Positions 16,001-23,506 of a stretch of 64,000 nucleotides of DNA are shown in pieces. Location of the stretch: assembly GCF_020873895.1 (NCBI RefSeq), contig NZ_JAHWGT010000018.1, forward strand, positions 62,001-126,000, given 5' to 3'. This DNA is from Streptomyces sp. DH12. GTDB taxonomy: Bacteria > Actinomycetota > Actinomycetes > Streptomycetales > Streptomycetaceae. Below the pieces are notes generated by a model. It was not told where the DNA came from. It saw only the letters and a list, made by a program, of their open reading frames with translations, and searched no databases. The translations under genes and the position numbers were made by a program. Position 1 is the first letter of the stretch. Every line of letters begins with the position of its first letter.

Positions 16001-17398
16001 CGGTACGACCAGTGCCCGGCTGTTCGGGGCGTTGTCCTTGAGCCAGTCGGCGGCCTTGTCCCAGTGGGTGGGAAGCTTGGTGAACGCCCCGGGCTGCAGG
16101 ATCGAGCCGTTGACGTACGGGAGCGCCAGACCCGGCAGGACCAGCACCGCCACGAGCGCGGAGACCCCGCGGCGACCGCGCAGTGCGCGGGACCCCCGGC
16201 TCTCGGACAGCACGGCTGTCAGATGGGCCAGTCCGAGGGCGAGCGCGAGGGCGAGGCCCGGCTGGAACTTGTAGATGTTGCGGAACGGCTTCAGCGGCCC
16301 GTCCAGCCAGTCCTGGACGACACCGTGAACCGGACCGCCGAAGGCTCCGCCGTACCCGGCGAGCGCGACCAGGGCGACGGCCAGGACGGTCAGCATCAGC
16401 CAGCGGCGCTCCGGCAGGTCCCGCCGGGCCAGGCCCGCAAGGCCCAGGGCCGCGGCGAACGCAGAACCGAGAACGGTGACGACCGAGGTCGCGACGGTCC
16501 AGCCGGCCGGCAGCCAAGCCTCACCGAAGTTCAGATACGCCACCCAGTTGCCGGCGCCGCGCAGCAGCTCGGTCGCGGACATGGTGGCGGTGGTGGTGTC
16601 GGCCTGCTCCACGTACGGCATGAAGTCCTCGCCGTACATGCCGAGCAGCAGCAGCGGCACCACCCACCACACGGTGGCCAGGACGACGCCCGGTATCCAC
16701 CAGCCGAGCAGCGCCCGCCGGCGCCGGCCGGGCGGGCGGCTGAGCAGGTACAGGCCCACGGGCAGCAGCGCCGCCAGCGTCGAGGCGGCGTTGACGCCGC
16801 CCATGAAGGGGATCAGCAGGGCCGAGCGCGCGGCGGCCGTCCGGGGGCTCGCCTTCGCCGATGTCAGCGGCAGCAGCACCCACGGCAGCATGGCACCGGG
16901 CAGCGCGGCGGCGGAGGTGGATCCGATGACGATCGTGAAGGTGGGCCACAGCGCGTAGACGACGGCACCGAGGACCCGCGACGCGGGCGTCCCCACGCCC
17001 AGCCGTTCGGCGAGCCGGAGCACGCCCCAGAAGGCGGCGGTCACGATGATCGACAGCCAGAGCCGTTCGGCCAGCCACACCGGCACCTGGAGGAGGTCCA
17101 TGAGCGCGTAGTAGGGCAGTGCCGGGAAGGCGTAGCCGACGTACTGGTTGGCTATGCCGCCGAGGCCCACGTTGCCGTTCCACAGCGAGCCGAGGTCGCC
17201 GATGAAGCGCCAGGGGTCCAGGGCGACGCCGAGTTTGGTCTCGAACGTCATCTTCCCCGGTGACACCGCGAGGAACGACACCAGCACGACGGCCCAGAAG
17301 CCGAACAGCAGGCGTCGTCCGCGCGGTTCGCCGGACGCCTGCGACGGCGTCGGGCCGGGTTGCGGCACCCAGGTGGGCGCCTGGACCGTGGTGGTCAT
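13094..17398 (-). CDS. AftD-like alpha-(1->3)-arabinofuranosyltransferase family membrane protein
   Basis: A very large (1434-residue) GT-C type protein. The first ~440 residues contain about ten helices and the family landmarks TKLGVALDPWRFIGDL and NQYVGYAFPALPYY, matching mycobacterial AftD. A long extracytoplasmic region follows with at least one F5/8-type C (discoidin-like) module around 715-860 (VNAFDGNPDTAWAEG) and a second discoidin-like stretch near 960-1080. Three to four membrane helices close the protein (about 1270-1400). AftD in mycobacteria adds branching arabinofuranose to cell-wall arabinan and is about 1400 residues, so the length agrees. Whether this homologue transfers arabinofuranose or another furanose is unknown. 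ATG at 17398. Confidence 0.88.
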   Translation of the reverse strand: MTTTVQAPTWVPQPGPTPSQASGEPRGRRLLFGFWAVVLVSFLAVSPGKMTFETKLGVALDPWRFIGDLGSLWNGNVGLGGIANQYVGYAFPALPYYALMDLLQVPVWLAERLWLSIIVTAAFWGVLRLAERLGVGTPASRVLGAVVYALWPTFTIVIGSTSAAALPGAMLPWVLLPLTSAKASPRTAAARSALLIPFMGGVNAASTLAALLPVGLYLLSRPPGRRRRALLGWWIPGVVLATVWWVVPLLLLGMYGEDFMPYVEQADTTTATMSATELLRGAGNWVAYLNFGEAWLPAGWTVATSVVTVLGSAFAAALGLAGLARRDLPERRWLMLTVLAVALVALAGYGGAFGGPVHGVVQDWLDGPLKPFRNIYKFQPGLALALALGLAHLTAVLSESRGSRALRGRRGVSALVAVLVLPGLALPYVNGSILQPGAFTKLPTHWDKAADWLKDNAPNSRALVVPATAHGIHTWGSPIDQPFDVLAETPWAQRDFVPFGTPGARRMTDAVEQALLSGSEVPGLQAYLARAGMHEVVVRNDLDPDQIGYVPPQTVKRTLESSGYRKVTGFGPLVTGGRIAADTPLQVQGLYPRLQAVEIYQPQDRDARPDRVGLSAVADTAVVSGGPEALLRLSADPSMTERPAVLAGDRLPEGLVAPLKAVADGLRRADTRFGLVNNNTSYTYTANERNHSGSLQNPGEKPKQILPSEGTDHQTTAVLRGAKTVTASSSGNWLFHLPQYDPVNAFDGNPDTAWAEGSPGEPAGQWLRVEFSRPTAVPASIRLTPLPGDSMRAAPTRVRIETDRGSADSPLRTNGLPQAVKAPAGEASWMKITIVGAQQARPGLSGVGFSEVSIPDVQVTRMLALPADAERTDAAASVYSLHRGTDAGGLSPVSAEVGLHRRFSTGEPGEYEVSARAVAVPGAALDELLDRSAPGSENRVTAKVDSISPNGAQLGARNLVDGDLTTAWIAGDRPVVHLNWPMKRKIDEVILAPAGGVSTRPEQVMISSPHGAAVADVDENGRVRFPAIETNRLDITISRVAPLTLHNPVANAQLQLPVGLSEVHVPALADLRVPRPKPSARFSLPCGQGPDLAVGGVLHKTKASGLVRDLTERRPVTVALCAGEEKDGTLELPPGDHEVEAGDAGPLAVTDVTLTRGTPAELAGAAGREATVTRWNDDSRAVSVSAGSGEATYLRTYENANDGWKATLNGTELKPVRLDGWQQAWVIPAGASGTVTMDFEPSGPYRTALVGGAFALLALVALALVGRRRHYGGTGEELPEPSPPGMLLGTLALTAVVAVAAGPLALVVPVLAVAARLRPTVLVPTAAAAMAGAGLVAAFGAGEPVASGAGSFSALAQVLALVALSAALVTAVGPASVAARRGHDDGRGHDDGHGDDDDSAAPQTGPVVIAGPRSAGGGHRPAPPLRRPEGGGPS

Positions 17399-17420
17399 GA
17401 CCGTTCCTCGCTTCGCATGC

Positions 17421-18170
17421 TCATGGGCTTCGCCTGAGAATCAGCAGCAGATTCCAGGTGGCGATCTCGCGGAGTCCCGGCACCCGGGTGATCGTGCTCG
17501 CGAGGAACGGCCAGTAACGGGAGCGCGCCGTGACGACCTGCACGTCGTCGCGGGCACGGACGTGCCGAAGGGTGGGGCCGATGTGGACGGGGAAGAGGTT
17601 CTCGCCGAGCGTGTGCTTTGCCTGGCGGCCGGTGCGCCGTTCGTAGCGTTCGCGGGCCCGGTCGGCCCCGAGGTAGTGCCACGGCGCGGTCTCGTGACCT
17701 CCCCAGGGGGAGAGCCAGTTGGTGAACGACAGGTAGATCAGTCCGCCGGGGCGGGTGACCCGTGCCATCTCGCTGATGAAGGTCTGCGGATCCGACACGT
17801 GCTCCAGCACATTGGACGAGAAGCAGACGTCCGCCGCCCCGTCGGCGAGCGGCAGCAGATATCCGTCGGCGACCACCGCGTCCTCGGTGACCGGGCCGCG
17901 GGCGCTCAGCTCCCGCAGGTCGGGCTCGAAGAGGTAGCTCTGCGCGCCACGGCGGCGGAACTCCTCGGTGAAGTGGCCGCTGCCGCCGCCGACGTCGACG
18001 ACGATCCTGCCGGCCAGGTCCACATGACGTGCCACCTGTGCGACCGAGTCGCGGGCCAGCAGGGTGTAGCACCGCTCAGGGTCGCTGGGTTCGCGCATGA
18101 ACGCCCGGAAGAGGGCGGCCGACCGTCTCAGCGACGGATCCCTGAATCCACGTTCGGCGATCTCAGCCAT
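17421..18170 (-). CDS. Class I SAM-dependent methyltransferase
   Basis: 249 residues. Motif I is VVDVGGGSGHFTEE (57-70), followed by FEPDLRELSARG, DVCFSSNVLEHVSDPQTFI and TRPGGLIYLSFTNW. The ATG at 18170 is chosen because it starts at the conserved MAEIAERGFRD segment and overlaps the glycosyltransferase stop by eight bases; an upstream extension to 18287 would be proline-rich and antisense-like. The C-terminus (RSRYWPFLASTITRVPGLREIATWNLLLIL) is hydrophobic and may associate with the membrane. It is the second gene of the envelope operon, 22 bp before the AftD-like gene. Confidence 0.9.
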   Translation of the reverse strand: MAEIAERGFRDPSLRRSAALFRAFMREPSDPERCYTLLARDSVAQVARHVDLAGRIVVDVGGGSGHFTEEFRRRGAQSYLFEPDLRELSARGPVTEDAVVADGYLLPLADGAADVCFSSNVLEHVSDPQTFISEMARVTRPGGLIYLSFTNWLSPWGGHETAPWHYLGADRARERYERRTGRQAKHTLGENLFPVHIGPTLRHVRARDDVQVVTARSRYWPFLASTITRVPGLREIATWNLLLILRRSP

Positions 18171-19362
18171 GGCCGCTCCTGCCGCGTCCCCGGAGGGCGG
18201 CGCGGGCCACGGCCTCGGCGGCGACGTCCTGGAACTGACGGACCGTCGCGGTCCAGCGGAAGCGGGTGGCGCGCTGCGCGGCGGCACGGCCCATGGCGGC
18301 GCGCCGTTCGGTACTGAGGGACAGGGCGCACCACGCGGCGGCGAACGAACTCTCGCCCCGGGCGAGCACCCCGGTCCGACCGCCCTCGATGGAGTCGCAC
18401 AGGCCGGGTATGTCGAAACCGATCGCCGGGGTGCCCCGGGCGGCCGCCTCGGTGACGACCAGACCCCAGCCCTCGACGAGGGAAGGGTGCAGCAGGAGCC
18501 ACGCCTCGCACATCAGCCGGTGCTTCTCGGCCTCCGACACCCGACCGGCGAACGTCACGGCGGGGCCGGCCATGGCTTCGAGCCGCTCCCGCTCGGGGCC
18601 GTCGCCCACGATGACGAGCCGGCCGCCGGTGACGGGGCGGACTCGCTCCCACAGCCTGAGGAGCAGGTCGATGCGCTTGTACTCGACCAGTCGGCCGACT
18701 GCCAGGAACAGCGGCTCCTTCGCCTCGGGGAGCGGCGGGCCGGGGTCCTCGACACCGTTGTGGACGATCCGGATGCGGTCCGCGGCCACGCCGATGCCGC
18801 GCAGCTCGGAGGCGGTGGACTGGGAGACGGCCACCATCAGGTTGTCGCGGTGCGTGCCTGCCAGTGCCCAGTGCTCCAGCCTGCGTCCCAGCCGTGCCGC
18901 CGGGCCCGGGTAGCGCATCTGCCAAAGATCCGTGTGCACGTGGTTGACCAGGCACAGCGTCGGTCCGCGGTGCCACAGCGGCGCCAGGTACGGCATGCCG
19001 TTGCACACCTCGACCAGCAGGTCGCAGTCGCCGACCTCGCGGGCGAAGGTCCCCCTGGCGCGCAGGAAGTGAACTGCGTCACCCCCCGCGGAGACCACCC
19101 GGTAGTCGCGTGCGGCGGCAGGGCCGCCGCATACGAGCGTGACCTCGTGGCCGCCGGCGGTCAGACCGTCGGCGATCCGGTCGATGAGCAGTTCCGAGCC
19201 ACCGGCGGCACGGTTGGCCACGTCGCGGCGGGCGAGGAAGGTGATCCGGCGCGGCAGAGGCGCCTGGGGGGCTTGAGCGGGAAGGGAACCGGTGAGGGCT
19301 TGAGCGGGAAGAGAGAGGGAGTCCTTCTGGCCGGAGGCCAGGGCGGACGCGCGCTGGGGCAT
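18163..19362 (-). CDS. GT4-type glycosyltransferase
   Basis: 399 residues with the GT-B fold. The N-terminal acceptor domain starts after a ~38-residue low-complexity leader (RRITFLARRDVANRAAGGSELL). The donor domain contains LFLAVGRLVEYKRIDLL, VIVGDGPERERLE and the EX7E-type segment EGWGLVVTEAAARG. Retaining GT4 enzymes use nucleotide sugars on the cytoplasmic face. As first gene of the seven-gene operon it probably builds the lipid-linked or cytoplasmic precursor that the AftD-like protein later extends outside. ATG at 19362. Confidence 0.92.
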   Translation of the reverse strand: MPQRASALASGQKDSLSLPAQALTGSLPAQAPQAPLPRRITFLARRDVANRAAGGSELLIDRIADGLTAGGHEVTLVCGGPAAARDYRVVSAGGDAVHFLRARGTFAREVGDCDLLVEVCNGMPYLAPLWHRGPTLCLVNHVHTDLWQMRYPGPAARLGRRLEHWALAGTHRDNLMVAVSQSTASELRGIGVAADRIRIVHNGVEDPGPPLPEAKEPLFLAVGRLVEYKRIDLLLRLWERVRPVTGGRLVIVGDGPERERLEAMAGPAVTFAGRVSEAEKHRLMCEAWLLLHPSLVEGWGLVVTEAAARGTPAIGFDIPGLCDSIEGGRTGVLARGESSFAAAWCALSLSTERRAAMGRAAAQRATRFRWTATVRQFQDVAAEAVARAALRGRGRSGHG

Positions 19363-19522
19363 AGAGGTGCTCCAACTCGGGGGCTGCGGGACGCAGGCGG
19401 GTGGGGGACGGCCGGGCTTCCGGGACGAAGCGCTGGGCTGGCTCGGTGTGCGGGTACAGCGGGGCGCGGGGTACGGCAGGTCGCGGGTGCAGCGGGTGCT
19501 GCGGTGCCGGACCTGGACGTGA

Positions 19523-19542
19523 TGGTGTCCTGTCCGACACCA
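19523..19542. promoter_or_regulatory. Inverted repeat TGGTGTC-N6-GACACCA upstream of glycan operon
   Basis: Perfect 7-bp arms in the 248-bp gap between the DUF3068 gene and the GT4 gene, about 160 bp upstream of the operon start. The dyad has operator geometry. No other feature is seen in this gap apart from a weak GGTACC palindrome nearby. Confidence 0.4.
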
Positions 19543-19610
19543 GTACGGCGGGAGACCCTGGGGTGAGAGCCGGTACCACCGGGAAACACTGGTCTTACTG
19601 AGGGGTAACG

Positions 19611-20642
19611 TCAGTGTTCGTTCAAGCCATTCGTCCGGCTACTCACGCCGGTGACAAGTTCGGGCCGATCGGCAGACCCTGTTTCATCACTCATCTGAGT
19701 GTTCGACTGTCGGCGGCCCCGCGTCAGCAGCACCGCGCCCGCGGCGACCAGCAGACCTCCCGCGAGCCCGCCCGCCCGGGGCGCGGTCTCGCCGAGCAGC
19801 TCCAGTCGGCCGCTGTCCTCGGAGGCCAGCTTCACCTGCTCACGCCGGGTCGCCTCGGTGAACGCCAGCCGCTCGCTGGACAGCAGGGTGACCGCGTCCT
19901 TCTTCGAACCCGGGGCCCTCAGCGTCTTCGTCGGCGCGATCACCGCGTTCATGATCCGCCCCGTTCGGGGGTCCACGGTCAGCTCGATCCTCGCGTTGGA
20001 GTACCACTCCTCGGCCAGCACCTGCCCCGGCTCCTTACTGCCCACCAGCACTCCGGGTACCAGCCGGGTGCCCGTCGCGGTGGCCTCGACGGCGCCGACG
20101 AAGCGGTAGCCGTCGTGCCCGTCGATCCTGGTGGCCTTGTCGAACGCCAGCGGCACAGTGGCACCGAGACTGCTGTCCCACCAGGCGTACGTACGCCTCT
20201 CGACATCGAACGGGAACTTCAGGTACGCCTCACCCTCGAACCCGGGCTTCTCCTCGCAGCAGTGCACCGGGAGGTTCGTCCGGCGGTCGGTCACCCAGCG
20301 TTCGGTGGTCCACTGCAGGGATTTCCGCGGGTCGGCCAGCGGCAGCGTCTTCGGCGTGTCGATCTGGGTCGACACGTCCCAGACCGCGTTTCCGCTGCGC
20401 TCACCGGCGGCGACGTCCCCCACTACCCGGCGGGTGATCGTGATCGTCTGGTCGTCCACCGTGGAAACGGACCCGGTGTCGAAGTAGCGGCCCCGGCCTT
20501 CGAAGACCGTCGTGGAGACCGTATCCGTCGGCGTGCGTTTGGCGCGCGGCTCCACGTACCAGGCGAGCAGTTGGGTGAACACCAGCAGGAAGACGCCGGC
20601 ACCCAGCAGAATCAGGGACAAAGGTGATATTGAACGACGCAT
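19611..20642 (-). CDS. DUF3068 family membrane-anchored protein
   Basis: 343 residues. The start at 20642 gives a short cytoplasmic MRRSISP, then a transmembrane helix (about 8-32). A large extracytoplasmic beta-rich domain follows (YFDTGSVSTVDDQTITITRRV, FEGEAYLKFPFDVERRTYAWWD, YRFVGAVEA), and a second helix lies near residues 290-312. DUF3068 proteins are actinobacterial and occur beside cell-envelope glycan genes; some are annotated as porin PorA family in mycolate-bearing genera. It lies in the same direction as, and 248 bp upstream of, the glycan operon. The biochemical function is unknown. Confidence 0.85.
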   Translation of the reverse strand: MRRSISPLSLILLGAGVFLLVFTQLLAWYVEPRAKRTPTDTVSTTVFEGRGRYFDTGSVSTVDDQTITITRRVVGDVAAGERSGNAVWDVSTQIDTPKTLPLADPRKSLQWTTERWVTDRRTNLPVHCCEEKPGFEGEAYLKFPFDVERRTYAWWDSSLGATVPLAFDKATRIDGHDGYRFVGAVEATATGTRLVPGVLVGSKEPGQVLAEEWYSNARIELTVDPRTGRIMNAVIAPTKTLRAPGSKKDAVTLLSSERLAFTEATRREQVKLASEDSGRLELLGETAPRAGGLAGGLLVAAGAVLLTRGRRQSNTQMSDETGSADRPELVTGVSSRTNGLNEH

Positions 20643-20783
20643 GCTGGTACTCCGATACGGACGCGAGATGCGGGAGTTCAGGGCGGTGCGGGACGGGCCG
20701 CGCGCACGGATCACAGCCTGTCCGGAGCGATGAGCGACTTACCCGGCAGTAACAGTGCTGTGAACGGCGAAGCTAGGTGGAGC

Positions 20784-20813
20784 TTGACCACCTGTCAATG
20801 CGCCTCGCATACT
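20784..20813 (+). promoter_or_regulatory. Sigma-70-like promoter for DUF2613 gene
   Basis: TTGACC (20784-20789) and CATACT (20808-20813) are separated by 18 bp, close to the HrdB consensus. Predicted transcription would start near 20820, about 60 bases before the ATG at 20880. Confidence 0.55.
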
Positions 20814-20879
20814 GACCGCGCCGGACCGGGCCGGCGCGCTGGGTGACAGACCTCATCGACTGAGAGGCCGATCATCCTC

Positions 20880-21062
20880 ATGTCCAGACTGCTCGCCGCC
20901 CTCCTGACCTGCGTCGCCGCCGCCACTCTGGCCACAGGCGCCGCCTTCGGCATCGTCGCCGCTCTCGACGCCGCACCGGAGCAGCAGAATGTGCCGCTCG
21001 TCACATTCCCCGACCCGCCCACCCAACGGCCCTCCAGCACACCTGGCCCTGGCGCGGACTAG
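20880..21062 (+). CDS. DUF2613-type small single-pass membrane protein
   Basis: 60 residues: MSRLLAALL, then a hydrophobic helix (LLTCVAAATLATGAAFGIVAAL, split here at residues 8-29), then a short proline/threonine-rich extracytoplasmic tail with NVPLVTFP. The alternation of small residues and the tail match DUF2613 proteins of actinomycetes. It is divergent from the DUF3068 gene and probably part of the same envelope locus. ATG at 20880 has a clear upstream promoter. Confidence 0.8.
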   Translation: MSRLLAALLTCVAAATLATGAAFGIVAALDAAPEQQNVPLVTFPDPPTQRPSSTPGPGAD

Positions 21063-21123
21063 TTTGTGCCTGTGCGGGCCCGGCTGACCGAGCTCATGAA
21101 GACGGACATCCAGGAGCGGTGGT

Positions 21124-22338
21124 TTGGAAGCCTCGTCAGCGTGGCGCGACGTGCCACAAGAACGGATTCAGCAGTTCGCCGACCGGGCCCTGGAGCAGGT
21201 CCCGGAGCTGGCACAGGACATCCTCGCCGCGATCCGGCGGGAGTACCCGGGCCTCATGTTCACCGTCGACGACTCCGGAGAGCCGAAGGCCCTGGTGGCG
21301 ATCCGGCACGCGCTGGAGCTCTTCGTGGAGCAGATGACCAGGGGCTCGGACCGGCCGAGCGAAATTCCCGAGGTGTTCCGGGACTTCGGTCGCGGTGAGG
21401 TCGCTCACGGGCGCAGCCTGGACTCCCTGCAGGGGATCTACCGGCTGGGCGTGCGCCTTTCCTGGCGGCGCATGGCGGAGATCGGCCAGCAGGCCGAGAT
21501 TCCGTCCTCGGCCATGTACGAGCTCGCCGAGTCCGCTTTCGAGTACCTCGACGTGATGGTGGCCCAGTCGGTACGCGGCTACGCGGAAGCCATCGCCCGC
21601 CAGGCCGGGGAGCGGCTGCGTCTGCAACGTCTTCTCGTCGATCTCCTGCTCGCCGAGCACCGCTCGGATCCGTCCGCCTTCCTCGCCGACCGCGCGGCCG
21701 ACGTGGGCTGGCAGCTGCCCGAGAAGGTGGCGGTGGCCGTGCTGCTGCGCCCCGCCGCGGAGGCTGTCGCCCCTGCCGTGGGAGAGGAGGTGCTGGTCGA
21801 CATGGAGGGCGAGCGGCCGCGCCTCGTCGTACCGGAGCCGGACGCCCCCGGACGCGCGGAGCTGTTGGACCGGGCGGTCGCCGGCTGGTCCGGTGCGATC
21901 GGCCCGTCGGTTCCCGTGGCGGAGGCCGTCACGTCGCTGCGGTGGGCGGAGGCCGCCGTCAGGATGGTCGAGCAGGGCCTGCTGCCGCGAGGGCGGCTGC
22001 TGCCCTGCGGCGAGCACGTCGAAGCCCTGGTGCTGCTGCCCGCGAGTGAGTTGATCGACGATCTTGCCCGGCGGAGGCTGGCGCAGCTGGACGAGTCCGG
22101 TGGTCCGGCACACGCGCACCGCCTCGCCGAGACGCTGCTTGCCTGGCTGGAAACGCGCGGGGGCGCCCCGGAGGTGGCCGCCCGGCTGGGGGTCCACCCG
22201 CAGACCGTGCGCTACCGGCTGAGACAGCTCCGTGAGTTGTGGGGCGACGACCTGGACGACCCGGACCGCCGCTTCGAGCTGGAGCTGGTGCTCCGTACCA
22301 GGCGGCTGCGCGGAGAGCTCGTCCCGCCGCCTGATTGA
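21124..22338 (+). CDS. PucR/CdaR-type transcriptional regulator with C-terminal HTH
   Basis: 404 residues. The N-terminal half is an alpha-helical sensory region (FADRALEQVPELAQDILAAI, YRLGVRLSWRRMAEIG) and the middle has a GGDEF-like degenerate fold. The C-terminus carries the PucR-type helix-turn-helix (HRLAETLLAWLETRGGAPEV, then AARLGVHPQTVRYRLRQLRE). TTG at 21124 is favoured because GGAG sits seven bases upstream and no better start lies nearby. It follows the DUF2613 gene by 61 bp on the same strand and could control the envelope locus, but PucR proteins often act elsewhere. Confidence 0.87.
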   Translation: MEASSAWRDVPQERIQQFADRALEQVPELAQDILAAIRREYPGLMFTVDDSGEPKALVAIRHALELFVEQMTRGSDRPSEIPEVFRDFGRGEVAHGRSLDSLQGIYRLGVRLSWRRMAEIGQQAEIPSSAMYELAESAFEYLDVMVAQSVRGYAEAIARQAGERLRLQRLLVDLLLAEHRSDPSAFLADRAADVGWQLPEKVAVAVLLRPAAEAVAPAVGEEVLVDMEGERPRLVVPEPDAPGRAELLDRAVAGWSGAIGPSVPVAEAVTSLRWAEAAVRMVEQGLLPRGRLLPCGEHVEALVLLPASELIDDLARRRLAQLDESGGPAHAHRLAETLLAWLETRGGAPEVAARLGVHPQTVRYRLRQLRELWGDDLDDPDRRFELELVLRTRRLRGELVPPPD

Positions 22339-22398
22339 CGGGCGATGACTCGTGTCTGCCGCTCGGCGCGCCGTCGTGTCCGGCTGCCTCACCGGGTC

Positions 22399-22422
22399 CT
22401 GCCGCGCGGATCCGCGCGGCAG
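22399..22422. terminator. 24-bp perfect palindrome after pucR-type gene
   Basis: CTGCCGCGCGGA followed directly by its exact complement, 60 bp downstream of the regulator stop codon. It has no loop spacer and no U-tract, so it may be either a terminator stem or a protein-binding dyad. It separates the regulator from the downstream pseudogene. Confidence 0.4.
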
Positions 22423-22432
22423 AGGACACGGG

Positions 22433-23125
22433 TCAGGACAGCGGCGTCGGCTCCTCCGGTGCCAGTGAGTCGCCTTCGGGATGCGGCCGCAGTCGGACGG
22501 AGCCGTCCGCCCCGCGAAGCGGTCGACGAGCCAGTCCATCGCGGCAGGGGCCCAGACGACGGGCACGCCCACGTGGCTGAGCAAGCTCGTGCTGCCGGTA
22601 CGTGATGGCGGAGTTGCCGGTGGCGCAATACTGCCGCGCGAGTGCGCGCGTCGCCTGCGACCGGATAGTGGCCGAGGGCATCGACGATGGAGCCCTTCCC
22701 CAGCTCCGCGTACACCGTCAGGCCGTAGCTGTGCGGGTAGGGCTTGACGTCGATGTCGAAGGAGCGGGAGACGCCGATGGTGGCCATCGCAATGGCGCCC
22801 GACCACGAGAGGGAGCCGTCCGCGTACTTCAGGTCGTGCACCGGGGTCACGCGCAGGCCGCCCTCGGCGAAGCCGACAGCTTTCGGTTCACGTCGGGCGC
22901 GTACGACGGTGCCAGCGCGTCCGCCCGGTTCGTGGCGTCGGCGCCGCCCGAGTAACCCATGAGACCGAACCTGGAGTTGTCGCTCAGCCCCGTCTCCGCG
23001 GACCTGGTCACGGCACAGATCGAGTCCAGGGTGTCCGTTCCGTACTCAGGTCCCGCGGCGAAGGCGGCGCACTGCCCCTGGGTGTCCGGGATGACGAGGG
23101 GGTAGCCCCTGTTCACGATGGCGTG
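22433..23125 (-). pseudogene. Degraded secretory (LIP-type) triacylglycerol lipase
   Basis: Fragments of a secretory lipase appear in three different minus-strand frames. The order is RGYPLVIPDTQGQ, the nucleophile elbow FGLMGYSGGADATNRA, then VGFAEGGLRVTPVHDLKYA, FDIDVKPYPHSYGLTVYAEL, LARQYCATG, LLSHVGVPVVWAPAAMDWL and finally LAPEEPTPLS before a stop at 22433. At least three frameshifts are needed (about 22880, 22640 and 22590), a short return shift occurs near 22460, and a stretch between GHYP and AGDAR appears deleted. The N-terminus with its signal peptide is missing. The gene is dead but recent enough to be recognised. Confidence 0.8.
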
Positions 23126-23506
23126 ATGCCGCAAGCGCCCCGGTGGAGGCTGGCACCTCGCTCGTGGTGGCGGATCCCGAACGGGAGGCTCCGCCACTGC
23201 ACCCGACCCGACCGGGACGTTCAGCTGGTGCGGTCGCGGATCCCGCCTACAGTCCTGCGGTACCGAGAAAGGACAGCCGGGCCTGACGCTCCGCATTATC
23301 GCGATTCGGTCCGCCGATCTCCGTCAGGACAACCCCAGCCCATCTGGATGGCGAAGCACGCCGGTCCAGCCGTGGCCATCACCTCGTGGAGTGACCACCA
23401 CGGCTGAAGCATCCGCTCGGCATGAGGTGGCAGGCGTTCCCAGCCCATCACGCCGGCTTCAGGGCAGTTGGTGCTGTTGGACTTGCCGTCCACAGTCCGC
23501 ACCGAG
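23126..23506. other. Gap upstream of lipase pseudogene, nothing recognised
   Basis: About 380 bp. A 68-codon minus-strand frame (23296-23502) has protein-like composition (MGWERLPPHAERMLQPWW) but no known domain. It may be further debris of the degraded locus. No promoter or RNA structure is convincing. Confidence 0.4.

Noticed and set aside
13142-17263. Very long open plus-strand frame antisense to the AftD-like gene
   Set aside because: It is an artefact of extreme third-position G/C in the real gene. The translation is Arg/Gly/His/Gln-rich without domains.
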